A stretch of 38,214 nucleotides of DNA from Syntrophorhabdaceae bacterium (GCA_036504895.1 DASXUJ010000138.1:1-38214), one strand, 5' to 3'. Positions 1 to 8,588 are shown, numbered from the stretch's first letter. Numbers and translations: made by a program. Notes: a model not told the origin generated them from the letters alone.

Positions 1-711
1 CATCTGCTTGAGATAGAGATAGGTCATGATGTCCGAAGGGAAAAGGCCGCACTTCGCCCCCGCCTCGACTGCCATGTTGGATATGGTCATCCTCTCTTCC
101 ACCCCAAGGTGGTCTATCGTATCCCCGCTGAATTCCATCGATTTATACGTAGCTCCGTCAGCGGAGATCATCCCTATAATCTTTATAATCAAGTCCTTGA
201 CCAATACTGAGGAGGGAAAGGGGCCCCTGATGTCGAATCTGAGGGTTTCGGGAACTCTCATCCATGTCTTTCCGAGTCCCATGGCTACGGCGATATCCGT
301 CGAGCCCATTCCCGTGGAAAAGGCACACAGCGCGCCCCCGGTGCAGGTGTGAGAATCTGCGCCCACCAGGACCTCTCCCGGGGAAAGCATATATTCCGAC
401 ATCACCTGGTGGCAGATCCCTTCACCCACTTCACTGACCTTTGCCCCATAGGCGGCGGCGAAATTCCGTATGGCGACCTGGTCGTTGGAAAGCTCCATTC
501 TCGGGCTCGGCGACCCGTGATCGATGAAAAACGTAATCTTGTCGCCGTCGAAAAGGGTCTTGAAACCCATGGACTCGAATTTCTTTATGGCAAGCGGGGC
601 TGTCCCGTCCTGCAAGAGGATCTTATTCACATTGACTATGGTATAGTCCCCCTGATGCACGTCCGCCCCGGTATTCATGCTCAGGATCTTTTCCGCTAAA
701 GTTTTTCCCAT
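1..711 (-). CDS. Aconitase/3-isopropylmalate dehydratase large-subunit family protein (N-terminal part, cut by window edge)
   Basis: The first 237 residues of an aconitase-superfamily dehydratase, which moves a hydroxyl group on a tricarboxylate or isopropylmalate-type acid using a [4Fe-4S] cluster. Visible family landmarks are the start [19 protein letters not shown], the FIDHGSPSP stretch and the signature [10 protein letters not shown]. The cluster-ligand cysteines normally lie in the part beyond the window. The start is well supported: AGGAG lies 6 bases before ATG at 711. It follows the condensing-enzyme gene by about 17 bases, in the same direction, so the two are probably co-transcribed and act in sequence (condensation, then dehydration/hydration). 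Sequence alone does not separate LeuC, homoaconitase and aconitase. If the neighbour is a Re-citrate synthase, aconitase would be the natural role. Confidence 0.88.
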   Translation of the reverse strand, partial: MGKTLAEKILSMNTGADVHQGDYTIVNVNKILLQDGTAPLAIKKFESMGFKTLFDGDKITFFIDHGSPSPRMELSNDQVAIRNFAAAYGAKVSEVGEGICHQVMSEYMLSPGEVLVGADSHTCTGGALCAFSTGMGSTDIAVAMGLGKTWMRVPETLRFDIRGPFPSSVLVKDLIIKIIGMISADGATYKSMEFSGDTIDHLGVEERMTISNMAVEAGAKCGLFPSDIMTYLYLKQM

Positions 712-728
712 TATTGCTCCTGTTTCAA

Positions 729-2537
729 TTACTCCTCGGCCTTCGTGAGGTCTTCGAACTTGATATCGAACCCGAGAACGCCCACGATCTCGCCGACTTC
801 ATCCCTGATCGGGCCCGACACGGTCACGCAGAGGGCCCCGGTGATCCTGGACGAATAGATGTCGGTCACATTGATTTTCCCGCTTTTTAAGGGGTTGATA
901 AACCAGTCCCTGTCGGAGAAATCTTCATGGAGGTCGATTCGATGGTATTTCGCCCTGTCGAAAACCTGGTTGATATTCTTCGTAATTTTCACGCCCTGAC
1001 TGTCGACGATGTAGGCAAACTGTATATACGGGTATTCCTCGACGATGGTGCTCAGGGTCTCTTCCTGCTTCTCGATATTCATGCTCTTGATAGCCGGATC
1101 CTCTATATACCTCTCTATGAGGTGAGCGGCCATGTCGTAGGCCCTCTTCTTGAGGAGCTGGAATTCGGATACGAATATCTCGGGCACGTATCTCCTCACC
1201 AGGTGCTCTATCTCATTGTCGGAGATTACCGTTACCCGGCCCTCGTCGTATTGCTTCAGGATCCATTTGTTTACCTTGGCGACGCCGGGATGGGTCTTGG
1301 GGACCCGGTCTTTTCCTGTTAAGGCAAAATGGGAGTTTACCCAGTGGGATATGCCCGCGAGACCCGATTTATCGGTGATATTGATCGTGAGGGGCCTGTT
1401 CAGTATCCTGTCCGTATCGAAGGGGATATAGATTTCCTCGTTCTTGACGATGCCGTCGATGTGTACCCCCGCGGAGGTGGCATTAAAATCGACTCCTATA
1501 AAAGGCTGATTTCGCGGGATGAGGTGGCCCAGCTCCTTTTCGAAGTAATTCCTGATATCCGTGATGGTTTGAGTGTCGATCCCGTTCGTGTCGCCTATGA
1601 GGCTGATATACTCCATAACGAGTCCTTCGATGGGGGCGTTGCCCGTTCTCTCCCCTATGCCCAGAAGGGTTCCGTTTACGTAGGCGCAGCCGTAAAGCCA
1701 CGCGCTGACGCTATTTACGATCACCTTATGGAAGTCGTTGTGGCCGTGCCATTCGAGAAGCTCCGAGGGAACGCCCGCGTCGTCGATCATGGCCCGTATT
1801 ACCTTTCCGATCGACCGGGGAAGCGCCGCGCCGGGGTAGGTGACCCCAATGCCCAGGGTATCGCACAGGCGGATCTTGATGGGGATCTTCGCATCTTCCG
1901 AAATACTCATGAGCGCCTGGGCAAAAGGCACGCAAAACCCGTATATATCTGCCCTCGTCACGTCTTCGAGGTGGACTCTCGGTGCGACCCCCAGCTCGAT
2001 TGCGCTTTCGACGATCTTTATGTAATCCTCGAAAGCCCGTGACCTCGTCTTTTTCAATTTGAGAAATATGTGGTAATCCGAGCAGCTGGCGAGGATTCCC
2101 GTTTCCTTGAGGCCCAAGTCCTTCACGAGCCGGAGGTCCTCTTCTTTAGCCCTTATCCAGCCGGTGATCTCCGGGTAGCGATAGCCTTTCTCCCTGCACC
2201 GCTCGAGGGCATCCCTGTCCTTATCGGTATAGAGAAAGAATTCGCTCTGCCGTATTACCCCTTTGGGTCCTGAAAGGCGGTGAAGAAAGTCGAAGAGGTC
2301 TTCGATCTGTCCGGCCGTAAAAGGGGGGCGCGACTGCTGACCGTCTCTGAAGGTGGTATCGGTAATATAAATCTCTTCGGGTGGATCTATGAGCTCTATC
2401 TTGTGATCGAACTTTATCTTGCACACCTCGGTAAAAGGGAACATCTCGCGGTAAAGCTCGGGCTCCTCCACATCGATAAGAGGGTATTTGGTCCCCCGTG
2501 ACACGTTCTTGAAGATGAAGCCCGGCTTCTTCTTCAT
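729..2537 (-). CDS. HMGL-like condensing enzyme (citrate/homocitrate/isopropylmalate synthase type) with C-terminal Cache-like domain
   Basis: A 602-residue two-part protein. Residues about 55-400 form an HMGL-like TIM barrel that condenses acetyl-CoA with a 2-oxo acid: DTTFRDGQ at 60-67 (catalytic Arg, metal Asp), the metal-binding HGHND at 264-268, and the glycine loop [10 protein letters not shown] at 295-304. Residues about 400-480 are a helical linker. Residues about 487-597 resemble a Cache/PAS-like sensor fold, with FSDRDWF, a TDIYSS strand and an ending of the type [11 protein letters not shown]. No signal peptide or membrane segment is present, so the sensor part would be cytosolic. 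Ordinary isopropylmalate synthases carry a LeuA dimer domain for leucine feedback; that domain is not seen here. It starts 1 base after the aspS stop and precedes an aconitase-family gene. The substrate is unproven. Re-citrate synthase is a good candidate because that enzyme is related to homocitrate and isopropylmalate synthases; homocitrate or citramalate synthesis remains possible. Confidence 0.85.
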   Translation of the reverse strand: MKKKPGFIFKNVSRGTKYPLIDVEEPELYREMFPFTEVCKIKFDHKIELIDPPEEIYITDTTFRDGQQSRPPFTAGQIEDLFDFLHRLSGPKGVIRQSEFFLYTDKDRDALERCREKGYRYPEITGWIRAKEEDLRLVKDLGLKETGILASCSDYHIFLKLKKTRSRAFEDYIKIVESAIELGVAPRVHLEDVTRADIYGFCVPFAQALMSISEDAKIPIKIRLCDTLGIGVTYPGAALPRSIGKVIRAMIDDAGVPSELLEWHGHNDFHKVIVNSVSAWLYGCAYVNGTLLGIGERTGNAPIEGLVMEYISLIGDTNGIDTQTITDIRNYFEKELGHLIPRNQPFIGVDFNATSAGVHIDGIVKNEEIYIPFDTDRILNRPLTINITDKSGLAGISHWVNSHFALTGKDRVPKTHPGVAKVNKWILKQYDEGRVTVISDNEIEHLVRRYVPEIFVSEFQLLKKRAYDMAAHLIERYIEDPAIKSMNIEKQEETLSTIVEEYPYIQFAYIVDSQGVKITKNINQVFDRAKYHRIDLHEDFSDRDWFINPLKSGKINVTDIYSSRITGALCVTVSGPIRDEVGEIVGVLGFDIKFEDLTKAEE

Positions 2538-2538
2538 C

Positions 2539-4299
2539 CTAGCCTCCCGCCTGCTCTGCGACGGTCTTCACCTTCAGCTCGTTCAACTGTCTTTGCGACA
2601 CTCGCGAGGGAGCGCCGGTCATAAGGCAGGTGCCTTTCTGTGTTTTGGGGAAGGGGATGACATCCCTGATGCTGTCCAACCCTAAGAGCAGCATGAGGAG
2701 ACGGTCGAATCCGAAGGCGATGCCTCCATGGGGAGGTGCCCCCATATCGAGCGCCTCGAGGAGGAAACCGAATTTGTCCGTGGCCTCCGCCTCCTTAATG
2801 TTGAGTATATTGAACATGGCCATCTGCTCGTCGGTTCTGTAGATCCGGATGCTTCCGCCGCCGATTTCCATACCGTTCAGGACGAGATCATAGGCTTTCG
2901 CCTTGATCGTTTCGAGGTCGCCTTCGAAGCCCCGGACGCTCTGCGTGGCGGAGGTGAAGGGGTGGTGCCTCGCCATAAACCTCTTCTCTTCTTCGCTATA
3001 TTCAAGGAGTGGGAAATCGACGACCCAGAGAAACTCGAAGAGGTCCTTGCGGACAAGACCGTATTTTTCACCGATGTAGAGTCGGAACCTTCCCATGAGC
3101 TCATTGGTCCTGTTCCTGGGGCCCGCCATAATGAAAAGGACGTCGCCGTTGGCGCATCCCATCCTGCCGTCCATGGCTGCCTTCTCCGCATCCTTGAGGT
3201 ACTTCACTATGGGCGACTGAAAAGTGTCGTTCTCCTTACGGATCCAGATGAGCCCGCCGGCCCCCATCTCCTTGGCCGTATCGACCGCGGTGTCCAGGTC
3301 TTTACGGGAGAGGGTCTTGCCTTTCAGTATAAGGGCCTTTATGGCGCCCTTATCCTCGACCGTCTTTTTGAAAACGCCGAGATCGGTCTCGGAGAAGATA
3401 TCGGTAAGGTCGGTCATAAGGAGCTCGAAGCGCAGGTCGGGTTTGTCCGAGCCATAGCGCTCCATGGCGTCATCATATGCCATTCTCCGGATGGGGGTCT
3501 CGAGGGTCTTGCCGGTTACCGCTTCAAACACATGCTTTGTGAGGCCTTCCCCGATGGCGATGACATCGTCCACTTCGGCAAAACTCATCTCTATATCTAT
3601 CTGAGTGAATTCAGGCTGCCTGTCCGCACGGAGGTCTTCGTCCCTGAAGCAGCGGACGATCTGAAAATAGCGGTCAAAGCCGGCTACCATCAGGAGCTGC
3701 TTGAATAACTGCGGGGACTGGGGCAGGGCATAGAAATTGCCCGGATTGAGCCGGCTCGGCACGATGAAGTCCCGCGCGCCCTCAGGGGTGCTCTTGGTGA
3801 GCATGGGGGTCTCGAACTCATGAAAACCGTTGGCTGCCATGTAATCCCGCGTGGTCTTATATGCGACGCTTCTCGTGATGAACGCCTTCTTCACTTCCTC
3901 GCGCCGCATATCGAGGTAACGGTAGCGGAGCCTCAGGGCCTCGTTCGGTTCTTCCTCGTCCAACTGGAAGGGGAGGGGTTTGCATGTATTCAATACTTCA
4001 AAGGAGGCGACATATATCTCCACCTCTCCCGTGGGCAGGCCGGGATTCTCCGTACCCCGGGGACGCAGGTCCACCTTGCCCGTGATGGTGATGACATACT
4101 CCTGTTTGAGGTCTCCTGCTTTTTCGTGGGCTTCCCGTGAAATATCGGGAGAAAAGACTATCTGCACGATCCCGCTCACGTCCCTCAGATCGGCGAAAAT
4201 GAGTCCGCCATGGTCCCTTCTGCGAAACACCCAGCCCGAGAGGGTGATCATCTTTCCAATGTCTTCTTTTGTAACCAGTCCGCAGTATTTATCTCGCAC
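2539..4299 (-). CDS. aspS: Aspartyl-tRNA synthetase
   Basis: A 586-residue bacterial-type class II synthetase that charges tRNA-Asp in the cytosol. The N-terminal OB-fold anticodon domain (GWVFRRRDHGGLIFADLRD, about residues 22-40) is followed by the class II core: motif 2 region FRDEDLRADRQPEFTQID, the QSPQLFKQLLM segment, the inserted GAD domain in the middle, and motif 3 GIAFGFDRLLMLLLG near the C-terminus. The length is normal for the family. The start is GTG at 4299, with a GGGGG run about 8 bases upstream. It is the first gene of a minus-strand unit with the condensing enzyme and aconitase-family gene, and the next ATG follows its stop after 1 base, implying translational coupling. A housekeeping synthetase leading this unit suggests steady expression. 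Whether it also charges tRNA-Asn cannot be judged here. Confidence 0.97.
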   Translation of the reverse strand: MRDKYCGLVTKEDIGKMITLSGWVFRRRDHGGLIFADLRDVSGIVQIVFSPDISREAHEKAGDLKQEYVITITGKVDLRPRGTENPGLPTGEVEIYVASFEVLNTCKPLPFQLDEEEPNEALRLRYRYLDMRREEVKKAFITRSVAYKTTRDYMAANGFHEFETPMLTKSTPEGARDFIVPSRLNPGNFYALPQSPQLFKQLLMVAGFDRYFQIVRCFRDEDLRADRQPEFTQIDIEMSFAEVDDVIAIGEGLTKHVFEAVTGKTLETPIRRMAYDDAMERYGSDKPDLRFELLMTDLTDIFSETDLGVFKKTVEDKGAIKALILKGKTLSRKDLDTAVDTAKEMGAGGLIWIRKENDTFQSPIVKYLKDAEKAAMDGRMGCANGDVLFIMAGPRNRTNELMGRFRLYIGEKYGLVRKDLFEFLWVVDFPLLEYSEEEKRFMARHHPFTSATQSVRGFEGDLETIKAKAYDLVLNGMEIGGGSIRIYRTDEQMAMFNILNIKEAEATDKFGFLLEALDMGAPPHGGIAFGFDRLLMLLLGLDSIRDVIPFPKTQKGTCLMTGAPSRVSQRQLNELKVKTVAEQAGG

Positions 4300-4324
4300 G
4301 CTACACCCCCTGTAAAAGTCATTT

Positions 4325-4354
4325 ATTATATATTCTACCGGGGTTACAAGTCAA
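4325..4354 (-). promoter_or_regulatory. Sigma70-type promoter for the aspS unit
   Basis: On the minus strand a -35 TTGACT (4354-4349) and a perfect -10 TATAAT (4330-4325) are separated by 18 bases. Transcription would start near 4318, giving a leader of about 19 bases before the GTG of aspS. No other good promoter was seen between aspS and the window edge, so it probably drives all three genes. Confidence 0.75.
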
Positions 4355-4422
4355 GGAGTATGGGCCTTGCCGAGCCGCGGCGGACAATCGGGGGGCTGAT
4401 TTTGACGTGCGAGGGGGTTCGG

Positions 4423-5946
4423 TTAAAACTTTCTCATATCGTCCATCCACCCGGGGAACCAGCGGTAATATTCTTTGGGATAGGCCTTCTTGAGGCCGTC
4501 ATAAGTGGCTTTCGCAAGGGTGATGCCTTTCTTTGTGCGATAGAGCTTGACGGAGCCCTCTGTCTCGAGACCGACGAGAAGCGCGTCCAGACCCGAATCA
4601 TCCGTCTCCAGGTACTGGAGCATATCTTCCCGGCTCATGAAGAGGCCGGGATTGACCTTATAATCATCCGCCAGGATAGCAAGGAGGGCGGCGCTGTCCG
4701 GGTTCTTTCGCTTCTCCGGCGCGCCCGAGACCGGCACGGGCACACCCAGCTCCGGATGGGGGACCCTGCGGCGCATTTTCAGCACTCCGTCCATCTGTTT
4801 CACGCCGCTCTTGAAGACGACCTGCCTGCACGCTTCCATGGTGCCGCCGGAGATATGCTCCACCTTCGCGATCTCCATGATCGACTGGGCAGGGTAAAAA
4901 GGCGTGACGCCGTCTCCGCCCATGATCTGAAGACCGTCAAGGCTCGATCGCATGGTGCCTTCCACATTGAATACCTTGGTGACGTTCGATTCGACCGTAA
5001 TATCCCAGCCGAGGTCCCACAAATAGGCCGTGTAGTAGGTGGCGAGGCGGGAGAGCTTGAACTGGATGATAAGGTCGGCGATTTTGGCCTGATTGGCAGG
5101 GATATCGATGGTCGGTTTGTTGAACTGGACCCTTCGTTGAGAATAGGGAACCGCATTCCTCAGTATCTCCCCCTGCCAACCCAGGGTCATGGCGGAGATA
5201 AGGGTCCTCTCGAAATTGAGTCCCGCCGTCATGATCTTCCATCCGTCGCCTTCTTCTCCGATGCGGTTTTCGACGGGGACCTCGACGTCGTCGAAATCAA
5301 GAACGCCATTCTGAATATTCTCGAACCCGAGGACCTCGTTCATTTTTTCCACGGTGAAGCCCGGTGCGCCTTTCTCTACCACAAAGGCGGTGAGGTGGCG
5401 GTATTTCGCAATAGCCGCCGGGTCGTCGCTTGTCCGCACGTAGACAAAGTACCTGCTCGCCACTCCCGCGGAGACAATAAACCTTTTCTTGCCGTTCAGG
5501 ATATATGTATTCCCCTGCCTTCTTCCCCTCATCTCCATGCCCGCCGCATCTGTTCCCGCGAAGGGCTCCGTGATGACGATGGCGCCGATCTCTCCCTGGG
5601 CAATCCGTGGAAGAAAGCGTTTTTTCTGCTCCTCCGTTGCCGCCTCGATAATCTGGCGCAAACCGCCGATCATATTCCCGACCATGATGCGTCCGGGACC
5701 GGGCATGCGGCAGAAGGCCTCCACCACGATGCATGCCCCGGTGGCGCCCATTCCCATGCCGCCATACTCTTTGGGGACCGCGACGCCCGTATAGCCTTTC
5801 GCCGCGATTTTTTCAAAGATGTCCCAGGGGAACTCTCTCTTCCATCTGGCTTCAGCGTCCCGCGGCACCATCACCTCTTCGGCAAAGACTTCCAGCTCCG
5901 CCGCCAGTTTCTTCTGTTCTTCCGTCCACCAGGGGAAATGCTCCAT
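4423..5946 (-). CDS. Acyl-CoA dehydrogenase family protein with extended C-terminus
   Basis: A 507-residue FAD-dependent acyl-CoA dehydrogenase, expected to introduce an alpha-beta double bond into an acyl-CoA and pass electrons to an electron-transfer flavoprotein. The N-terminal helical domain is followed by the flavin-binding signature VITEPFAGTD (124-133) and the C-terminal helical domain with QIMGGDGVT near 340-348. At the site where short- and medium-chain enzymes carry the catalytic Glu (YEGT), this protein reads SGGT (366-369). A glutamate sits instead in NFERTLI (Glu246), the position used by isovaleryl-CoA and long-chain enzymes, so the base appears relocated, not lost. Residues from about 391 to 507 are an extra domain of unknown role, absent from the usual 380-residue enzymes. 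ATG is preceded by AAGGAGG at 9 bases. It is monocistronic by appearance. The substrate is unknown; branched-chain or aromatic-derived acyl-CoA is plausible. Confidence 0.92.
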   Translation of the reverse strand: MEHFPWWTEEQKKLAAELEVFAEEVMVPRDAEARWKREFPWDIFEKIAAKGYTGVAVPKEYGGMGMGATGACIVVEAFCRMPGPGRIMVGNMIGGLRQIIEAATEEQKKRFLPRIAQGEIGAIVITEPFAGTDAAGMEMRGRRQGNTYILNGKKRFIVSAGVASRYFVYVRTSDDPAAIAKYRHLTAFVVEKGAPGFTVEKMNEVLGFENIQNGVLDFDDVEVPVENRIGEEGDGWKIMTAGLNFERTLISAMTLGWQGEILRNAVPYSQRRVQFNKPTIDIPANQAKIADLIIQFKLSRLATYYTAYLWDLGWDITVESNVTKVFNVEGTMRSSLDGLQIMGGDGVTPFYPAQSIMEIAKVEHISGGTMEACRQVVFKSGVKQMDGVLKMRRRVPHPELGVPVPVSGAPEKRKNPDSAALLAILADDYKVNPGLFMSREDMLQYLETDDSGLDALLVGLETEGSVKLYRTKKGITLAKATYDGLKKAYPKEYYRWFPGWMDDMRKF

Positions 5947-5991
5947 ATTCTAAGTCCTCCTTCTGATTTGTTTCGAATGAATGTTCTGCGG

Positions 5992-6007
5992 TCTCATTTT
6001 TATGAGA
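5992..6007. repeat. Inverted repeat in acyl-CoA dehydrogenase leader
   Basis: A perfect 6-bp inverted repeat, TCTCAT-TTTT-ATGAGA, about 45 bases upstream of the acyl-CoA dehydrogenase start. It could form a small hairpin in the 5' leader or be a protein-binding site. No uridine tract follows it on the minus strand, so it is not a clear terminator. Confidence 0.4.
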
Positions 6008-6128
6008 GCGGGCGCGACTGGACGCAATGGTGTCCATCTATATGTATCGTTCTCCGAAGCACTGCACAAAGTGTGCCGTGACGGGGAATCAGACGATAGC
6101 GGGGATTGGGCAGGGGGTGGGCCGGTAT

Positions 6129-6166
6129 TCGTCATATATGACATATAAAAGTGTCACATATGACGA
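6129..6166. promoter_or_regulatory. Double palindromic operator upstream of acyl-CoA dehydrogenase
   Basis: Two 15-base arms, TCGTCATATATGACA (6129-6143) and TGTCACATATGACGA (6152-6166), are reverse complements at 14 of 15 positions around an 8-base spacer. Each arm is itself palindromic: GTCATATATGAC is perfect, its partner matches at 10 of 12. The result is two similar operator sites centred 23 bp apart, about two helical turns, a usual arrangement for two dimers of a TetR/GntR/MarR-type regulator. It lies between the ubiE 3' end and the acyl-CoA dehydrogenase, about 180 bases from the latter's start, so it most likely controls that gene. The regulator is not encoded nearby. Confidence 0.6.
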
Positions 6167-6233
6167 AAGAAGGGGAATAATGCCGGGTGTGACAGGGAAG
6201 CCGGCTGACACGCCGGCGGGGAGAAAACATGGG

Positions 6234-7049
6234 CTATGCCTTTATGCCCGTATGTACTACCGCTATCCCGTTTGAAAGCCTCCGGTATGCCACCCCCCGA
6301 AATCCCATGTGTGTTAACAGGCGTGAAAGCTCATCAGGGGAAGGGAATAGTCTTATCGACTCGGGCAGGTAGGTGTAGGCCTTGCGGGAGCCTACGAAAA
6401 GGAGGCCCAGAAGGGGCATTACGGCGAAGGAGTATAAATCGTAGAGAGCACGGAAAGGACCGAAGGCGGGCTTGGAAAATTCAAGGCACATAAACCTCCC
6501 TCCCGGCTTCAGGACCCGGTGCATTTCCCGGAAGCCGTCCTCCATATGGGTGACATTGCGGATACCGAACCCGACCATGGCGACGTTGAAGCTCTCGGGT
6601 TTACACGCGATCAACTCGGCATCACCCTGAACGAATGCGATCTGTCGTCGTGCCGGAGCGTTGGTTGTTTTACCCCTCCCGGTCACCATCATTTTCAGGT
6701 TGATATCGTAAAGGACTACGTGACCGGCAGGGCCGACCTTTTTCACTGCCAGGACGGAGAGGTCCCCCGTGCCGCCGCACACGTCGATGACCCGCTCTCC
6801 GGGCTTAAGGCCGAGGAGGTTCACCGCTTTCCGCTTCCAGAGATAATGAATGCCGAAGCTGAGGAGGGTATTCATCATATCGTATTTGCCCGCCACCGTG
6901 TCGAAATGGTTGCGCACCCAGTGGGTCTTTTCCCCGGCAGGCACTTTTTTGAACCCGAAATCCGCCGTCTCCCCCTCGAGTGGGCTCGCGAGCCCCTTTG
7001 ACGTGCCTTCGGCCTTACGAGGGGTCCACAGATTTTTTATTGCCGCCAT
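6234..7049 (-). CDS. ubiE: Demethylmenaquinone methyltransferase (UbiE/MenG family)
   Basis: A 271-residue SAM-dependent C-methyltransferase that performs the last step of menaquinone synthesis (UbiE also serves ubiquinone in other bacteria). The family block FDTVAGKYDMMNTLLSFGIHYLWKR is present, followed by the SAM motif VIDVCGGTGDLS and, near the C-terminus, GGRFMCLEFSKP. An anaerobic-type genome with a large nuo operon would use menaquinone, so MenG is the likely role. About 28 extra residues precede the usual FGF start region. The ATG at 7049 is supported by AAGGAG 9 bases upstream, and a TATAAT lies about 45 bases upstream. It stands alone: the BASS-type gene ends upstream of its promoter. 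Confidence 0.93.
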   Translation of the reverse strand: MAAIKNLWTPRKAEGTSKGLASPLEGETADFGFKKVPAGEKTHWVRNHFDTVAGKYDMMNTLLSFGIHYLWKRKAVNLLGLKPGERVIDVCGGTGDLSVLAVKKVGPAGHVVLYDINLKMMVTGRGKTTNAPARRQIAFVQGDAELIACKPESFNVAMVGFGIRNVTHMEDGFREMHRVLKPGGRFMCLEFSKPAFGPFRALYDLYSFAVMPLLGLLFVGSRKAYTYLPESIRLFPSPDELSRLLTHMGFRGVAYRRLSNGIAVVHTGIKA

Positions 7050-7093
7050 TAGCCTTGCTCTCCTTATGGAATGAATAGGTGAATGTATGCTGC

Positions 7094-7122
7094 ATTATAG
7101 CAGAGCCCGAGGATATGCTCCA
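7094..7122 (-). promoter_or_regulatory. Extended -10 promoter for ubiE
   Basis: The minus strand carries a perfect TATAAT (7099-7094) preceded by TGC, an extended -10 element. The -35 position 17 bases upstream (TGGAGC, 7122-7117) is poor. The predicted start is near 7087, giving a leader of about 38 bases that contains the AAGGAG ribosome binding site. Confidence 0.55.
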
Positions 7123-7149
7123 GTCTCACGTGAAGATCGCCTTCCCATC

Positions 7150-8088
7150 TCAGCGGCCGGCCGCCGCCGGATCCGGGGGCCTTCTCTTCGCCCTTAGCTC
7201 GAGCCACACGATATAAAGGATAGCGATTACCGAAGAGACAGTGGCGGGCACCATGGTCTCGGGAGTGAAAAATACCAGTGCGATACCTCCTGCAAGGCTG
7301 TAGTTCTTGAAAGTGCCGAGAAGCACGGCACTCGCGAGCACTCCCGAGGGCACGCGAAAGAATTTACCCGTAAGCTCGATAAGCAGGCCGACAAGAAAGG
7401 TAGTCGCGAAGGCGATATAGCACACCGGCAGAATGGAGAGGGGGTGGTCGAGAAATACGGCCCTGTTGAGGCCGACCATGGTATAGATAATGATAAAAAA
7501 TCCCCAGTTGGTGACGGCGCCGTAATATTTGCCGGTCCGGGCGGGTATCGCCGTAGAGGCCAGAATGCGCGCCAGGATCAGGGGGGCCACGATCAGCTCG
7601 CCAAACATTATCAGTATCCGCAAGGGGTGTATGAAGCCGGATCCGAGGAGCGCCACCATCATGAGGGGAGCTATGGCGAGAGCCCCCAGATAGGCCCCTA
7701 TCGTTCCCGCCAGGGAGAAGGCGGTGTCGCCTTTCACGAACATGGTGAAGGGTATTACGGCCACCGCGGGGGGTACGGACGCGAGGATAAAGAAACCGGA
7801 GCGGAAGGCGTCGTTCGTTACGAATAAGGCAGCGGCCCCGGCCATAAAGAAGGCCTGAACCACGAAGGTCAGCGCGATGCCTGTCAGGGCAGGCGCCAGA
7901 ACGGCGCGAACCGAGATGAAGGCTCCCCACTTCACGTTGATGGTAGCGATGGTCATGATGACTGCCAGGGCGGGAATCGCGGCAGGCTCCACCCATCGGG
8001 CCCCATCTCCCCAGAGAAGTCCCGCCCCGAGTGCGAGGAGCATGACCACATTCCGGTCCCTTAGCATGCGTGCGAGCCAATGGGGCAT
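7150..8088 (-). CDS. Bile acid:sodium symporter (BASS/SBF) family transporter
   Basis: A 312-residue integral membrane protein with about nine or ten hydrophobic segments. The pattern is that of the SBF/BASS family: a short cytosolic start, a VPPAVAVIPFTMFVKGD stretch in the first half, and the conserved GTFKNYSLAGGIAL segment in the second half, where the family has its Na+-binding crossover helix. Members usually import organic anions with Na+; the substrate here is unknown. The tail is basic and proline-rich (RAKRRPPDP). No Shine-Dalgarno motif is visible before the ATG at 8088 and no better in-frame start was found, so the start is uncertain. It follows the tautomerase-like gene by 55 bases in the same direction and may share its transcript. 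Confidence 0.82.
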   Translation of the reverse strand: MPHWLARMLRDRNVVMLLALGAGLLWGDGARWVEPAAIPALAVIMTIATINVKWGAFISVRAVLAPALTGIALTFVVQAFFMAGAAALFVTNDAFRSGFFILASVPPAVAVIPFTMFVKGDTAFSLAGTIGAYLGALAIAPLMMVALLGSGFIHPLRILIMFGELIVAPLILARILASTAIPARTGKYYGAVTNWGFFIIIYTMVGLNRAVFLDHPLSILPVCYIAFATTFLVGLLIELTGKFFRVPSGVLASAVLLGTFKNYSLAGGIALVFFTPETMVPATVSSVIAILYIVWLELRAKRRPPDPAAAGR

Positions 8089-8143
8089 AAGGAGGCAGCC
8101 CTTGGGAGCCGCCCTCAGGGGAGCTGTTTTTCTGTCGCTTCGA

Positions 8144-8347
8144 TCATTTTTGTTTTTGCCGGAGAGAGGTAATAGTCTCGCCTGCCACGCCCCAGTTGTC
8201 CGTCTCCACCTCGTCGATTACCACAAAGACCGTGTGGGGCGGCTTATTCAAGACATCCTGCAGGAGCTGCGTTACCCCCTTAATGAGTTTTACCTTCTGT
8301 TCGGCGGTGACCCCTTCGTTGGTGACTTTGATGTTTACGTAAGGCAT
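8144..8347 (-). CDS. 4-oxalocrotonate tautomerase family protein
   Basis: A 67-residue member of the smallest tautomerase-superfamily group. The start is firmly set by AGGAGG 5 bases before the ATG at 8347, and it yields the Met-Pro start needed to expose the catalytic N-terminal proline. The beta-alpha-beta pattern and ending NWGVAGET fit the family. Compared with 4-oxalocrotonate tautomerase itself, the Arg11 position is Gly/Val and the Arg39 position is Phe; the Phe50 position is Trp. The classical dicarboxylate substrate is therefore unlikely and the reaction is unknown. Some members act in degradation of aromatic compounds. It is probably co-transcribed with the downstream BASS transporter. 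Confidence 0.85.
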   Translation of the reverse strand: MPYVNIKVTNEGVTAEQKVKLIKGVTQLLQDVLNKPPHTVFVVIDEVETDNWGVAGETITSLRQKQK

Positions 8348-8588
8348 CTTCTCCTCCTTTGAGAATGTATTGCAGGGCGCGGCGACCATTACCTCTTCCA
8401 GGTCAGGAAGCGGACAGCGGGTGTTCCCTTCGACAATCCGTCGACAGCACGGGAAGACGTCCCATTCCTCCATAATATATCTTCCCGGGACGGCTCGTCA
8501 AGGCAGCGGTTCAGCGTCCGGGACCGCACGCGAGCCGGGGAGGCCGGGGCAGGGGCTCCATTGCGTCGAGTGCCCGATCAGAGAAAGG

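Noticed and set aside
4210-6081. Long plus-strand open frame of 623 codons opposite the acyl-CoA dehydrogenase
   Set aside because: The minus-strand frame encodes a clear acyl-CoA dehydrogenase with a strong ribosome binding site. The antisense product has no recognisable domain and begins inside aspS.
6199-6217. GCCGGC hairpin just past the ubiE stop
   Set aside because: No T tract follows on the minus strand; it could be chance in a GC-rich stretch.
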